This document shows positions 1 through 11,914 of a stretch of 64,000 nucleotides of DNA, one piece after another. Source of the DNA: Corallium rubrum (lineage: Eukaryota; Cnidaria; Anthozoa; Scleralcyonacea; Coralliidae); NCBI GenBank assembly GCA_964035015.1, contig OZ035997.1:64704404-64768403 (forward strand), given 5' to 3'. Under the pieces are notes generated by a model. It was not told the origin of the DNA and made no database searches. It saw nothing but the letters and a program-made list of their open reading frames with translations. Position 1 is the stretch's first letter. Each line of letters starts with the position of its first letter. The translations under genes were made by a program, and so were the position numbers.

Positions 1-387
1 CGTATAGCCTCCTTTGCAGCCATCGTGGCGCTCTCGGTCGGTTTTGAGCTACCATAACTATGGGTTCCCGCCAATAAGTGGGAAAATTGAAGAACGATTC
101 GGCGTCTCTCATGCCTAGTTTCCCTACCTCTCCTTTCGGGAACGCTTTTTCCACTATGTACAAGTTGCCTGCAATCTCGTTTTTTTGTGAGCGATTGTTT
201 ACCTCCCCTTTCGCGAACGCTTTCTCTACTAGAAGTTGCCAGCGGGGTAGGCAAGTATTGGTGCTATAACTCGTGCAATATCGAGTCTCGATTAGCCTGT
301 TTGCAGGCTCTCAAAAGAGAGAATTAGAATTGAGTCTGCACCGTTGATTTTCCGCCTTCAATTAAGACGTATCACCATGCACACACT

Positions 388-595
388 GACTTAAAGTGCA
401 TATGACATGAAAATTAAGTTTCTCTTATTGGAAAGAACACTTAAAATAGCAAAGTAAGTAACACTGTTTTTTAATAAAGCAATACTTATATCAAACAAAC
501 TGAAATATATCAACGCAAACCCAAAACGGCAAAAGATGTTACTTTGTCATTTTAAGAGTTCATTCAAATGAAACAAACGTAATTTTCGTATCATG

Positions 596-596
<1 letters not shown>
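388..596. repeat. Foldback MITE-like repeat, family 1
   Basis: The left arm (388-463) and right arm (535-596) are imperfect inverted copies containing GAAAATTA, AAGAAC.CTTAAAA and CAAAGTAA. A better-preserved member with the same arm words lies at 61053-61484. Confidence 0.6.

Positions 597-649
<53 letters not shown>
595..649. repeat. (TA)n microsatellite
   Basis: About 50 bases of uninterrupted TA dinucleotide directly after the right arm of the foldback repeat. Confidence 0.95.
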
Positions 650-652
<3 letters not shown>

Positions 653-2508
653 GCACTTAAACTAAGCAAATATTGAGAACTGAAAAACTAATCCAAACAA
701 AACCAAACAACCATATATTCACCCGTAACAATACCATATAATGCAGAGCATATCGACAGCACAATGTTAATAAAGCACATTTCGGGGTGAAAAAATAACT
801 AGGCACAATTGATATGTAAAATATCAAAAACGAGTTTCAGTGTTTCGGCAAAGTACGAGGAAACAAGATTAAATCACTAAGCCAAAGACCGCGTGAGTGG
901 TTTTATTGTTTGCTAGTTTTTTGGTTCTTCGGATGAAACACAATAAATGAGTTGTTGACATCTCAATCGAGCGAAAATTGGAAAATGCAATTAAACTAAA
1001 CCCTCGTGAAATTTTATCAGCCGGAGTGTGTGTACTGTGTAAAATGTATTAATACACCAACTTGTTTGCCTTGCATAGATAATTGAAATGATAGGAACTA
1101 GACGAACATCGGGTTTCACCTAATATTTGAGATGGTGTACGATTTTAGCGTGATTACTGGAGTAACCAACTTCAGTCAAGGTGATTGAATGAACTATTGT
1201 ATGTAATTGCAAGGTTGATTATCTCATAAATTATTGAACGAGAGATTAACAAAACTTGAATGAATTTTTACAGCATTACGTAATATTTAAAGTCAACTAA
1301 ACCTTTTGAAGTTATATTTTCTTCTGAAAGGCTTACAATCTAAATTAGCGCTAAAGTAAACAAAAATATGAATTACGATGTAAAGCAAAGAAATTATCAG
1401 CGAAACCTTCTTAGGTCATCATGAAACATGACCGCGTTTCTAGGGGAATGGGTATACTATACTCCTTTGTCTTTGACGTCATACCGATAACACCCACCAA
1501 TTACCTTAGTTGTTGTTCGTAATTACCGATATGACATCACAAAGCACTATACCAGTATTAATTTTGACGCCGTCGTCATTCACACGAGTTCAGCAAAAGG
1601 AACAAAAACACAAACTTAGACGACAATTCATAAAAGTGGAACCGAGTGACTGGTTTCAATAAATTTTTCGGTTTTAGATTGAACTTTTCCGACATTAAAA
1701 AACCCCTGAAAACGTATAGTTGCCATTTTTATGTTTCCTTTTAATAATTTTGGCCAGGATTGTAGGTCAAACCATCCAAGTCTTAGTTCTAGACTTCTAG
1801 TAGCTTAAACACCTAGAGTTCGCTGTGGATTCGAGTCTGTTCTATACCACTTACAAAAGCTTGTACATGCCGCAAAAACAAACAAAACTTTACCAACTTC
1901 AAGCTGAAAATGTACTATACTAATGGTTTATGATCTATTTCATGCAAATCTCCTTAACAGTAACATTGCCGATGATACAGAATGTGCTGTGAAGATCAAA
2001 AACTGCAACAGTTTCAACAAATGGTGAGTATTGATCATACAGTTATTGATTACCGCGTAAATAAGACAGATTCAACATTGTTGTAACATACCTACTTTCA
2101 TGATTATGATTATTTTGATTTTTGATATGTTTTTCAACTTTCAAATGTTCATAAAAAGTTTGTTGATTCTATAAGCTACACAATAATGGTATAATTATGA
2201 GGTTTTAGGTGCTACGCAGCTAACGCAAATTATAATTTATAAGTTCGGTTGGATTACGAAGTAGTTTTTCAACGATCATGAGTCATGACGAAAGAAATCT
2301 TTGCTAGAAAAAATGGTTTCAGCTAAAATGTACATTAATATTATTATGGAAAAATAGCAAAGAAAGAAGGCTAAGAAGAGATGTGGCAGCGAGAAAAAGA
2401 CAGCAATAAATACGACTTAAAATCACTGAAAAAAGCCTAAAAATTAATACGATAAGGACCGAAAACGATGCCGACCGAAATGTAACTGAAAGAAGAAGGA
2501 TGTGTCCT

Positions 2509-2607
2509 TAACTCATTCCTGTCCGGGGGCTTCCCCAGAGGTGAATAAAATCGTCTGGCGTTAGCCAGAATAAAATACTAAAGACCAATTCGGACAAGAA
2601 AGAGTTA
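2509..2607. repeat. 99-bp MITE-like repeat, family 2
   Basis: It starts TAACTCATTCCTGTCCG and ends with the near reverse complement CGGACAAGAAAGAGTTA. The interior contains GAATAAAAT..TCTGGCG. A second copy of the same length lies inverted at 7709-7807. Confidence 0.75.
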
Positions 2608-4009
2608 AACTATTCAAAGCCAGTTAATAATTTTGCACTGGTGTGTTCTACATAACTCGAGAGGGAACGATGAAGGAAGAAATTTTGAAACAAACGGCTT
2701 TTTAGATCAGGAGGAGAACTGAATGATGGATGCCTTGTCATATTTATGTGTCAACAACGAAAAAAAAGTAAGAAACCGCGAACGAGAAAAACAATCCGAA
2801 AAGAGTAGACTGAATTGGCAGTGTTTGTGGTGACAAAAGCAGAATAAGGTTTAACGGTAGGAGATTCGAATTTACCAGTTTAGCGGAGTTAAAACGGAAG
2901 AAATCTTGAAAATAAAAATTAATCAGTATAAATAATATATTGTCTAGAGTTGTTTTTGAACGCTAGGACGTTGGCATTGTGTCTTTTCTTGGCCACTGTT
3001 TATATCTATTTTTGAATGAAAATTTGTCATTTGGTTCATCTCGTTCATCTCGTTGTGTTTTTGTTTTTTTTAATATTGACTTTGCATGTTCTTTCGATGT
3101 GTCAATACATGACGACAGATGAACCTTGCTAACTAATTTTCTGGGATGTTTTCTGATCTGTGTGTCATTACAATACAACAAAAAAACCGAAATTAGGGAA
3201 GGGGGGGAAGGGGGGGGGGTGGTAAAAAATGCATGTAAAGCGGGCGAGGGGTTGTTGAGTTAATGTATTTCAGTAAAAACGTGTTTCTTTAATTAACACA
3301 TCATCACGCCAAAAAAGCGTGCGCTTAACGACAAGATTACTAACCCTATATCTAGACTTCTGGGGTTGGGGGAGGGGGGGGGGGGGGTCGTAAAGTGCCC
3401 GCGGCCACTATCTCAAAAGTATTTATACTATTGAAGTGAAACTTCAAAAGTATTTAATTTTTATTGGTGTCACTTTAGATGTTACGTGTCTACGACGTTA
3501 TCGTGTAACTACAATGAAAACAGTATGGTTTTCGTAGTATACCGTGTTAGGTTGCGTAATTCGGTATAAAAAGTAATCCGTTATAAAGTAACTGGGGTGT
3601 TTATGTTTTTGGCGGTCATAGGGTGTATTATTTTATTAAGAATTCATGAACAAAACAAGAAATCAGTACCGTATCATAGCCTGCCAGCAGGTTCTCTGGG
3701 AGGAGCGGGATGTGAAAGAGAGCCTGCACGGATCCCATTGAAATTCGAATGCCGCGCCCCTTCTTAACGATTCTGTCAAAATTGACCAATCATAAACCAG
3801 ACTGGCAGAGTAAACAAAGAAACCGTTTTTACTACCCCGCCAGGCGCCAGACGAAACGCTACTTCCTGTTTGCCTTAATTTTCCCTGTCTTTAATATTTT
3901 GCTGTAATTGTTCACGAAGACGATTATATATCGAGCGGAAGGAGTTGGAGCCTTTGAGACTGAGTTTTTCCAGCCATTGTCTACTGGCAAAATACCGTTG
4001 AAAGTAGAA

Positions 4010-4355
4010 ACTAATCAAACTAACACAGGCATCCTGGTCATGTGTGGCAGCACTGCATGTTAAATATTTAAACTTGAATAATTGTGAACACAATTTATAG
4101 TCTATGATAAATCTGGATAAATTCAGCGTGCATAATTTAAGCGGGTTAGTTCAAGTCGATCACGACACTCTTCAAACAAACATATGCATATTATCGCAAA
4201 GTCACCACGAACAACAACCAAGGCAAGTGTATTTTGTTATAAATTTGTGTTGACATTAAAACAACGGCTTGTTAATTATTCCAATTTAAATATTAATTTA
4301 CATGTATTTAGTGCTGCAACGGCACATAACCGGGATGCCTGTGTAAACTATAATG
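4010..4355. repeat. Foldback repeat, ~65-bp arms
   Basis: The left arm has CACAGGCATCCTGGTCATGTG..GCAGCACTGCATG and the right arm is its diverged reverse complement ending CGGGATGCCTGTG. No coding content is seen. Confidence 0.6.
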
Positions 4356-4585
4356 CAAATTCAGTGATTCAGTCATATAAATAATAACCTTGGAGTATAA
4401 AACATTCTGTCGTGAGTGTCGTATATCACGTGAGTTTAACAGTAAAACATCTGCCGGGCATGCAAGGTTCAATGCTTTTAATATATCGTAGACTAGATGT
4501 TCATTTCACGACTGTTACCTTTGTGATTTTCGCGGTGAACGTTTCCGGGTTGAACACTCGAATTTGCATGCTTTGTAAAAGGATT

Positions 4586-5124
4586 AAATTTGTCCGTAGT
4601 TCTCAAACTGATGGTCGGTACAAACCGATTTTTGTAGCAATGGTTGTTTATTTCCAGATGGAAATCTGTCAACCTCCAGATTGACTATGAATGGGCATTT
4701 GGGATTACACTTCAACAACCTGTCCCGCAGCTTAACAATTTCACCTTTCAAAACTACCCTGTGTTCTGGTGCTCTTGGATCAAAATTATTAATTGAAGCT
4801 CCAACCTTTGTTTCTTTCCCAGCCACTTTGTATATTTTGTATATAATTTGTTTGGTTTGTATATTTTCATATCATACACAGGCACAGGCTCAACCTTTAC
4901 ATAAAAACAGAGAAAAGACAAAGATTGCATAAAATAAGATATCTCACAGTCTTACTAATCACCCATTCATTTTGAAAAAAGTATATTACCTTTCTGCCTT
5001 TGGGAACTAGCCATTCACATAGCTTCTCTGACATGTCATGCCACTGGGAATTACATGGTTGATGTATCAACACGTCCTTCGGTTGTTTCAACATGCGTGG
5101 ACAACTGTTCTTGTTTCGTGAGGC
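4586..5124 (-). other. Two candidate exons of an unrecognised gene or gene fragment
   Basis: On the minus strand 5124-4990 reads as an open segment bounded by a plausible acceptor (CTTTTACAG) and donor (AAAG/GTAATA). It encodes a Cys/Trp-containing peptide including CEWLVPKGRK. About 165 nt downstream, ~4826-4586 is a second open segment, rich in Lys and Pro and containing FDPRAPEH, ending in a stop. The simplest splice joins them out of frame, so this may be a decayed fragment or the second segment may use another acceptor. I do not recognise the family. Confidence 0.25.
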
Positions 5125-5725
5125 TGTAAAAGCATGATGAAACAATAACGAACATTATTATATGCCAGCAGTGCTGAGAAGTCCGAAAACGGAAATCCTG
5201 CAATTTGATTGGTTCATAAGCGGCCGGATATTTCCCGTATCCGCCCGCTCAGAGCGGAATCTGCCGTTCGAGACCGTAAGTTTTATAAACAAATTGGCAG
5301 TCATGTCAGTATATGCAACAAGATGGATTATAATTTCAGAACTACTCATTGTTGAAATATATCGTGCCGGTATGTTGTAAGAAATTTTATAAGCTTTCAT
5401 TTGTTGTATAGCTCGAGTTTCCACGTTTTGTGAAAGTTTTTAAAATGTCCAAAACGCTCGTAACATAATTGTTCATAATAATATGACATTTACTTCTCAC
5501 AAGTATTAGAATTTCAGATGATTTTTTATTCAACTACTTAACGTACGATCTTGAGCATATGTCAAACAAAAGCAATTGAAAAATACTATTTGGGGTAGAA
5601 AGTTCAGGATTCTAGCTCAACGGAAAGTACTTTAAAAATGGGAAAATGTCTTCCATTTTCGTTTAGTTCGCAAGAAAGATGGGTCGAGTTTTCACAGAAC
5701 GTTCACAACATTTATGGCCATAGAA

Positions 5726-5889
5726 TAAACTACTTACTGACCTCGGTTGTTCGGTCTGTACTAGTGAAATATCGGACCTCTGTTTTTTGCACAGACCTCA
5801 ACTCGCTGCGCTCGTCTCGGTCCGTACTAAAAAACATCGGTTCGATATTTCACTAGTACAGACCTCACGCTCGGTCAATAAGTAGTTAA
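5726..5889. repeat. Foldback MITE-like repeat, family 3
   Basis: Near-palindromic. The left end CTACTTACTGACC..CGG and CGGTCTGTACTAGTGAAAT recur inverted at the right end (ATTTCACTAGTACAGACC..GGTCAATAAGTAG). A related larger foldback with CGGTCTGTATGGGAAAG arms lies at 47927-48782. Confidence 0.8.
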
Positions 5890-5980
5890 TATTGTTAATT
5901 CAACAAGGTTGTTCACACATGATAATAACGTTGTTGCAGCATTGTTCAGGCAGCAATGCTGTAACAACTTGTGAGATTTT

Positions 5981-6355
5981 TACGCGTGTAAGTGAAAACA
6001 CCGCCCGTTAAAACTGTTATATTTCAACTTCAAACATAAAAGTTTCCTTGGAAACTATATTATGTTTCCCTTCGATACGTACATGTTTGTATGTTGACGA
6101 AACGTTAGTTCTTTATTAAAAAATTTTTTTATCATGCTTACTTACGACTTTTGATTATATTATGGCTTTGTTACGAATTATTTGCTGGGCAATAATTTTT
6201 ATAACAAGATTATGATTTCCGCCTGGTACCTCGATTGCTACAATGTTTGTATGTGCTCATAGCCAATCACGTCTTGCCAATTCCACGGTGTCAATTTCAA
6301 ACCGGTTAACTTTTGAACATATTTTGACGGGCGGTGTTCCCATTTAGGTGTAAAC
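5981..6355. repeat. Foldback MITE-like repeat, family 4
   Basis: The arms carry AACACCGCCCGTTAAAA on the left and TTTTGACGGGCGGTGTT on the right. A shorter member of the same family lies at 44252-44435 on the other side of the Polinton block; both carry an internal CCAATCACG or its reverse complement. Confidence 0.75.
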
Positions 6356-6399
6356 GACAGTAATGGCAAACTTCAAAAGGCTAACAATCCAACTACCTG

Positions 6400-7050
6400 T
6401 TGCGTAAAGGAAAATTTCAGTGTAGAATATATACATTTTAAGACCAAACCGGGACCAGTTTCGAGAAATGCACCTACACAGGCCTTCCGGTAAGAATTGA
6501 AACCACGACCTTGTGATTCTAGTGCAATGCTTTGACCACTGAGCCACGGAGGGCGTTGCCGAGAGTTTGATCGCGAGTTCTGTATATAATGTGGTAATGC
6601 CAGGAGAGAATTGGGTATATTATAAGTAATATTGGGCATTTCACTCGATTACACAGCATGTTCCAAGGATTTTGGGTGAAGAAAAATTCGAGTATAGAAT
6701 ATATACATTTTAAGACCAAACCGGGACCAGTTGCGAAAAATGCATCTACACAGGCCTTCCGGCAGGAATTGAACCCACGACCTTGCGATTGTAGTGCAAT
6801 GCTTTGAGCACTGAACCACGGAGGGCGTTGCCGAGGGCTTGATCGCGAGTTCTGTATATAATGTGGCATTACCACATTAATCGCAGGTTCAATTCCTGCC
6901 GGAAGGCCTATGTAGTTGCATTTTTCGCAACTGGTCTCGGTTTGGTCTTAAAATTTATATATTCAACACTCGAATTTTCCTTCACCCAAAATCCTTAGAA
7001 CAAGCTATGTAATCGAGTGAAATGCCCAATATTACTTATAATATACCTGT
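6400..7050. repeat. tRNA-derived SINE-like repeat cluster (two minus copies, one inverted copy)
   Basis: On the minus strand two copies (about 6400-6596 and 6673-6866) contain a tRNA-like head. Its A-box-like segment is TGGCTCAGTGG and its B-box-like segment is GGTCGTGG.TTCAATTC, followed by a shared tail (GGTTTGGTCTTAAAAT). A third copy without the A box lies inverted at 6879-7010. It pairs with the second copy, so ~6610-7048 is a large foldback centred near 6870. Presumed RNA polymerase III origin; no functional tRNA is claimed. Confidence 0.7.
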
Positions 7051-7654
7051 TGGGTAAGTCCCTGGTTTCAGGTTTATCAATCTTTAAACAACATTAAGCC
7101 ATCTCGCGTCCAAGGCGTTTTGCCCGGGTGATTTTTAATTAATCCAAATTTTTATCAGTAAAAAATTATACTCTGTCTGAATTTTTCAAGTTTTTAAACG
7201 GGCCAATCAGATTATGGAATCGATCAGCCGATGCCGGAAGGCAAGCCCTGGGTATGAGGTTGTAAATTGAGTTGGTATTTTTGGTATCTTATAGGTATGG
7301 ATGGCAAACCAACTGTCAAGGCAACCTGAATGGAAATTCTGATTATGACTACAGCAATTGTTAAGCGGCTGTGATAGACGTAACATTTTAATTAATAAAA
7401 TAAAGGTTGAATTAAAGAAAATCTAGAAGGAATGGTTTAACACATTTAATACAAATATAATACACTAGATGTCAAACAGGATCTCATTAGAAGAAAAATA
7501 ATTAGAATAAATAATTAGAATTAGAATAAAAATGAACTACAGCATCAGATCTGTCTCGTGTCATATTTTTCGGCCCGATTACAGGGACAAAGCATGCAAC
7601 TTAGCCCAGTTAGCCAGGATGACCGACTTAATCGGAGATAAAAATCAAAGTTAT

Positions 7655-8024
7655 GTTTTACGTGCGAAATGCGAAGTTTGAATTTTGGAGCGCCGCCATT
7701 AAAAGCTCTAACTCTTTCCTGTCCGAATCGGTTTTTAGTATTTTATTCTGGCCATCGCCTGACGATTTTATTCACCTCTGGGGAAGCCCTCGGACAGGAA
7801 TGAGTTAAAGTGGCCGTGCTTAAGAAGAATAAGTTTAGCAAGCTTATGATGTCACAGACTCAAAACACACAGAAAACAAAAGATTATTGTTCTTGTCAAC
7901 AAAAGTGTCATTGTTGTTATTGAGTCTATGACGACGTAATAAGCTTCCTCGACTCGTGCTTCTTAATCCCGACCACTTCAATGGCGGCGCTCGATCTAAA
8001 ATTCAAACTTCACACGTAAGATAT
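7655..8024. repeat. Foldback repeat carrying a nested MITE
   Basis: The outer arms (about 7655-7702 and 7979-8024) are inverted copies containing GAAGTTTGAATTTT and GCGCCGCCATT. The 99-bp family 2 MITE at 7709-7807 sits inside the left half. Confidence 0.7.
7709..7807. repeat. 99-bp MITE-like repeat, family 2, second copy
   Basis: It begins TAACTCTTTCCTGTCCG and ends CGGACAGGAATGAGTTA. The interior is the reverse complement of the copy at 2509-2607. Confidence 0.75.
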
Positions 8025-8809
8025 CACCTTTTCTGCAACGAATTTTAAAATGAAACCTTGCACGATAACCAACTACACCATATCCTGTTTAGGAAAATAT
8101 AAAAACATTGCCAACAGTGTTTTTATTGGAGAATCACTTTAAGTCGGTATTAGTTATTCTAAAATCATTAATAATTTATGTCATTTGGAAAATGGAAAAA
8201 AAATTATAAAACTTTAATTACTGTCTTTGTAGTGTGGTATACAGAACTGTTCAATGGAACATCAGTTCTGTATCACGTTTGCTGATATATACTAAACAAA
8301 TAATAAGTTCTTTTTAGTATTGTTCTATATAACTTTACGGTTAAGCCAGTATTGTGACGAGGGGCAAAAATGCACGCGATCGACAGATAGATAGTGTAAA
8401 CTTTCCGGGGGGTAAACTTACCAACGACATACATACTTGTCGTAATAGTGAAAGGCTAAAACCAGTGAAAATGTGAAACACCAGGATCAGTCTTTTATAT
8501 GCAAATATTTACGTCGCTTAAAGCTCGTAAATCTCAATGGGCAATAACAGACAGGTTTGCACCTTATCTATGGGTGATAGGGTTCCTGGTAATATCTTAA
8601 TATATCGAGAATGAAAGAAGTCCCCCCCGGAATATATTAGAATATCACTGCGTACGCGTGGTTTTGTTTACGACTGGCGAATGCAACAATGGCGGAGAAA
8701 CACAAAGGAGCGAATGAGCCGTCAATTTTCTTCCCGAAACAACGACTTTCTAGGCTGAGCTGCATATGGCTAATTAAATATGGTCTGGACGAAAGGATTT
8801 ATAGTCTGC

Positions 8810-8960
8810 CCAACCTCGTACCTAGGGCCTTCTCTGCTTTCAAAATGGCGGGATGAGAAGACTACGGCAAAGGCTGGTCACGTGTTTCCAAAATACTCCA
8901 AGATTCTTGGGGTATTTGGTCACATGGATAATTTGAGCTTTGCCCGTCCTGGGAGGAGCG
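8810..8960. repeat. Diverged inverted relative of the 150-bp repeat at 43.7-44.0 kb
   Basis: It shares AACCTCGTACC.AGGGCCTTCTC, CAAAATGGCGGG and a ..GGCTGG.CACGTG end with the reverse complement of the tandem repeat at 43733-44032. It probably represents a dispersed host repeat. Confidence 0.45.
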
Positions 8961-9396
8961 GTTGATTCGGTTCTTATAAGTGTAGAATGTTGTTGCAAGT
9001 CCTGTAACGTTAAATTCTAGCGGTAAATAAATTAGATATATTTCAAAATTTACGACACTTGCTGGATAATTCATATTTGTTGAGGTCAATCGCCAGAAAT
9101 GAAGCCGAAGACGACGAACGATCTTAAACTGATAAACAGAAACCCGCTTTCAATAGAACTACTGCGGTTTAATACAGGTACTGTTACATACCCTTAAAAT
9201 ATTCAAATGCTGTTGATTGTTGGAAGCTTATTTTCCGTCCTGTATAACACGTTTATGTTTCTTGTCCACACGTTTGAGACAAGTATCTACTCAAACGGCA
9301 TATTCGAATCTGTTGTCCTCGTTGACTTTGAGGTTGTACTTTAATACAAATATTCGATCAACAACGATACTACAATTGACGAACATTATAGATTAG

Positions 9397-9402
9397 CATG
9401 TC
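9397..9402. repeat. Target-site duplication CATGTC, left copy
   Basis: The six bases before the outer left TIR are identical to the six bases after the outer right TIR (43433-43438). A 6-bp duplication is the length made by Polinton integrases. Confidence 0.9.
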
Positions 9403-9727
9403 AGTAGTATAGAACATGAGGCTATGGGGCCACTTTTTATTATTTTGCCAAAAACTGCCTCAAAATGCCAGAATTCAACGGAAAATGATGTTTGAAAGGG
9501 CAGACTTTTTCCCCTCTTTTTCCCCTTTTCATATTTTAAGGATGGATTATGACGTTTTTCCTGAAAACACCTCAAAGCGATCAGAGTTGTGGTTTTGGTA
9601 CACCTTACTTACTCCCCGATTTCTGTTCAGATACTTTTGTTTTGTGTTGATACACATGTTTTCCCACAGTTACACCACCAGATAACAGTCCGAGACATGG
9701 TATGTACGGTGTGATCATGGCTACAAC
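9403..9727 (+). repeat. Outer left TIR (copy A)
   Basis: Inverted match to 43108-43432, sharing bases that the inner TIRs lack (GAACATG; CTCAAAGCGATCAGAG; GTTGATACACATG). It contains a polyadenylation-like AT stretch and the last ~40 codons of the adjacent minus-strand gene. Confidence 0.9.
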
Positions 9728-10197
9728 TTTACCAACGTCACTTTTTAACAGTTTGTCTTTTTGTAATTCGTTGTCTAGCTCCTTAGAGCTTTCTACGGCG
9801 TCCAGACCACCGAGAACATTGGAGAACCTACTGATTAGCATATCAGTCAGGAATTCGTTAGCCCTTTCCATCCTTTTGGCCTCGTATTCAGCGTATAGCT
9901 TGTCCACAACCTTTACAGACGCCTTTTTGATGTAGCTGACTGAGTGAGTTATCTCACCGTCCTCTGACAGTTTTATTAGCTCACTTCTCTTCTTGTTGGC
10001 ATCATCGGTTGGTGGGGGTGTTGGGCTGGTTTTCTCAGTCTTTTTCAATTCAGATCATTGACGAGCTCATCAACAAGGTTGGGGATCTCAGTAGGTATTT
10101 CCGTTTCTGGCTCCCCAACAGATGCTTCAGGTGGTTCCACGGCGGGTGCCTTGACTTTTTTCCCAACTTTCACCGTTTTACTTTTCTTTTCAGCCAT
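9605..10197 (-). pseudogene. First-gene membrane protein, frameshifted (copy A)
   Basis: This is the homologue of the intact 195-aa protein at 31798-32385. The start at 10197 follows the ATPase stop by one base. A 5-nt insertion near 10050 (relative to copy B) shifts the frame, leaving an apparent 147-aa downstream frame. The product would have a Lys/Pro/Glu-rich N-terminus, a helical middle and a C-terminal hydrophobic segment (ITPYIPCLGLLSGG). The C-terminal ~40 codons lie within the TIR. No family is recognised. Confidence 0.75.
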
Positions 10198-10198
10198 C

Positions 10199-10810
10199 TT
10201 ACTGTAGATCAGATTTTGGGATGACTACCTTATACGCGTATGGGTGCCTTAACATAATTTCAAGCCTATCGTATTTGTTTTCTTTTAGCTTTTTAGTTAC
10301 CTCCATAATCTCATCACGGTCTAAACCACCCAGGTAGTCATCAGTGATGACCTTCATATCGGTTTTGTTGGGGTTGTAGAACGTTACCAACTTACTGATA
10401 TTCTCCCTATACGGTTTTGTGATAGCTGTTAGTTGTTGTGTGATTACGATAGTTGACAGATTGTAGTGTCGGGCGCTGAAGGCTAATTTAACCAACTCAC
10501 TTGTTCTGTTCTTTATGGGTTGTCCACTGGCACAGTCGTCGAGGACTATCAGTGTTTTGGATCCTTTGAATATCCGAACAACATATTCTAGTACAATCTC
10601 AACGTCGTCCTGACTACAGTCCACAGCGATGAAGTCCGGGTCGGAGGTGTATTTCCAGGTGGTGTAGGTTTTGTTCCAGCTGAACGTCGAACAGAGCAGA
10701 ACGATGTAGTCAAAAAACCTGAGGTATTCATCTTCTAACATCTTCAGGAGATACCAGGTTTTTCCACAGGCCGTCATACCAACGAACAGCATATTGAATG
10801 GGTGGTCCAT
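10199..10810 (-). CDS. A32-like genome-packaging ATPase
   Basis: A P-loop ATPase of 203 aa, the usual short size of Polinton and virophage packaging ATPases. Walker A is GMTACGKT (residues 11-18). Walker B is TLIVLDD, with Asp91 and Asp92. A sensor-like STIVITQQL follows at about 119-127. The family belongs to the FtsK/HerA clade and pumps DNA into preformed capsids. The stop codon is separated from the next start by one base (TAAGATG). The start is preceded by AGTATTAA directly touching ATG. It lies beside the capsid gene, as in other Polintons. The frame is open and nearly identical to copy B. Confidence 0.9.
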   Translation of the reverse strand: MDHPFNMLFVGMTACGKTWYLLKMLEDEYLRFFDYIVLLCSTFSWNKTYTTWKYTSDPDFIAVDCSQDDVEIVLEYVVRIFKGSKTLIVLDDCASGQPIKNRTSELVKLAFSARHYNLSTIVITQQLTAITKPYRENISKLVTFYNPNKTDMKVITDDYLGGLDRDEIMEVTKKLKENKYDRLEIMLRHPYAYKVVIPKSDLQ

Positions 10811-11914
10811 TTAATACTGGATTGATTTTAGATTCTTATTTACCATATTTACCAAACCATCACTCAGCACAAAGATTCGACAGACTATGTTAGCCACAGT
10901 CACCTTCTTAGTAATCTCGACCAAGACCCCAGACTGTGTGTTAACAATTCTTTTCCCAGTTCCGACACTGTCGCGGTCTTCGATACTTCTCAAGTCAATC
11001 GCCAGAGCGAAAGCATCCTTGTAGAACTTATGGATTGTCATAAACTGATCTGTGTTTTCCTTTCCACCAAACAGTCTTTTAACCTCATCATAGAACCGAC
11101 TCTTTGGGATTCCCTGACTGAAGACAGCGTTGGGTACACCCTCAATTGTTAGCTTGACACTCTCAATGTTTGGGTAGACGTATTTCTCACTATCAGTTCG
11201 GGTTTTATTTGTGAACATCATCACAATCCCTTTCATAGACTTTTGTGGGAGGTTAATGTGTTCGTTGATCAGGGTTGATCCAGCCAACCATTCAGTTGAC
11301 TTCATCAGCGTGACGTGTTCGTAGGACAACGATCGACCAGCTGTGTACAGCGACGTTATTTCACTGGCGATGTCGGTGTTATCAATCGTCTCATACTCCA
11401 GCTCAAGGTTATCCAGTGTGTACCCGTCAACGGTCTCACTTGACTGGGCCACCATGATTTCACTCGCTTTTGGTAGGCTAATGACATATCGGAAGTTGTT
11501 GTTCATCTCAAAGGGAGCATAAAGTCCGTGGTCCCCGAGGATCTTATCCAATCTCACCTTCATCCTCACTCCATGGATTGTGAGCATCAGAGCGTCAGCT
11601 ACCTTCTCAGCGTCCCCAGAGGAAGCCCCACTGTCGTCCTTAGACATCAACTTTCTCAGGTTCTCTGGACCAATCCCATACCCAACCATCTGATTCCTCA
11701 CACTCTTCGGTAGCCAGAGATCTCTATACACACCAAGGACACTTTCACCCGTGTTGTCGTAAACAGTTTCACCAGCTAGCTTGACAACCAACCTTTCAAC
11801 CAGAAGCCTGGAGAGATTGTTTAGGAACCACGACTTGGTGTTCATGTTCTTGAAGTCGAACAATAGATGAAAACTACCCGGGACCAAACAGCTATCAGGT
11901 TTTAGCTTTGGTAT
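10811..11914 (-). pseudogene. Major capsid protein candidate, C-terminal ~87% (copy A), split by a LINE
   Basis: Homologue of 32999-34239. The product has a layout expected of a double-jelly-roll major capsid protein of roughly 414 aa: a beta-rich N-terminal half with a WFLNNLSRLLVERL helix or strand, a mid-protein FRYVISLP strand, and a second half with PNIESVKLTIEGVPNAVF. The adjacent ATPase fits a capsid role. The gene is cut after about 48 codons by a LINE inserted with a TGGTAT duplication; the N-terminal piece is at 15653-15790. The capsid assignment is from layout and position, not from a database match. Confidence 0.65.
11909..11914. repeat. LINE target-site duplication TGGTAT
   Basis: The same six bases occur at 15647-15652. 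Copy B has one uninterrupted site at the homologous place (GCTTTGGTATGTC), which confirms the insertion. Confidence 0.8.

Larger units (their letters stand above)
1..4585. other. Left flank, no gene recognised
   Basis: AT-rich host DNA. The open frames seen here are short and show no domain. It holds a diverged direct repeat near 125-173 and 199-241 (shared words CTTTCG.GAACGCTTT and AAGTTGCC), a TA microsatellite, foldback repeats listed separately, and G-runs at about 3200-3220 and 3361-3388. Confidence 0.5.
5125..9402. other. Repeat-rich region without recognised genes
   Basis: It is filled by foldback and SINE-like repeats listed individually, separated by AT-rich DNA. A short open frame at 8690-8855 begins with a Met in GC-richer DNA and could be a first exon, but nothing supports it. 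Confidence 0.5.

Noticed and set aside
8690..8855. Short GC-richer open frame beginning with Met, possible first exon
   Set aside because: No partner exon or domain was found, and it runs into a dispersed repeat.
9393..9685. Small frames inside the TIR, present at all four ends
   Set aside because: They are short, lie in AT-rich terminal repeat DNA on both strands and show no domain; the TIR structure explains them.
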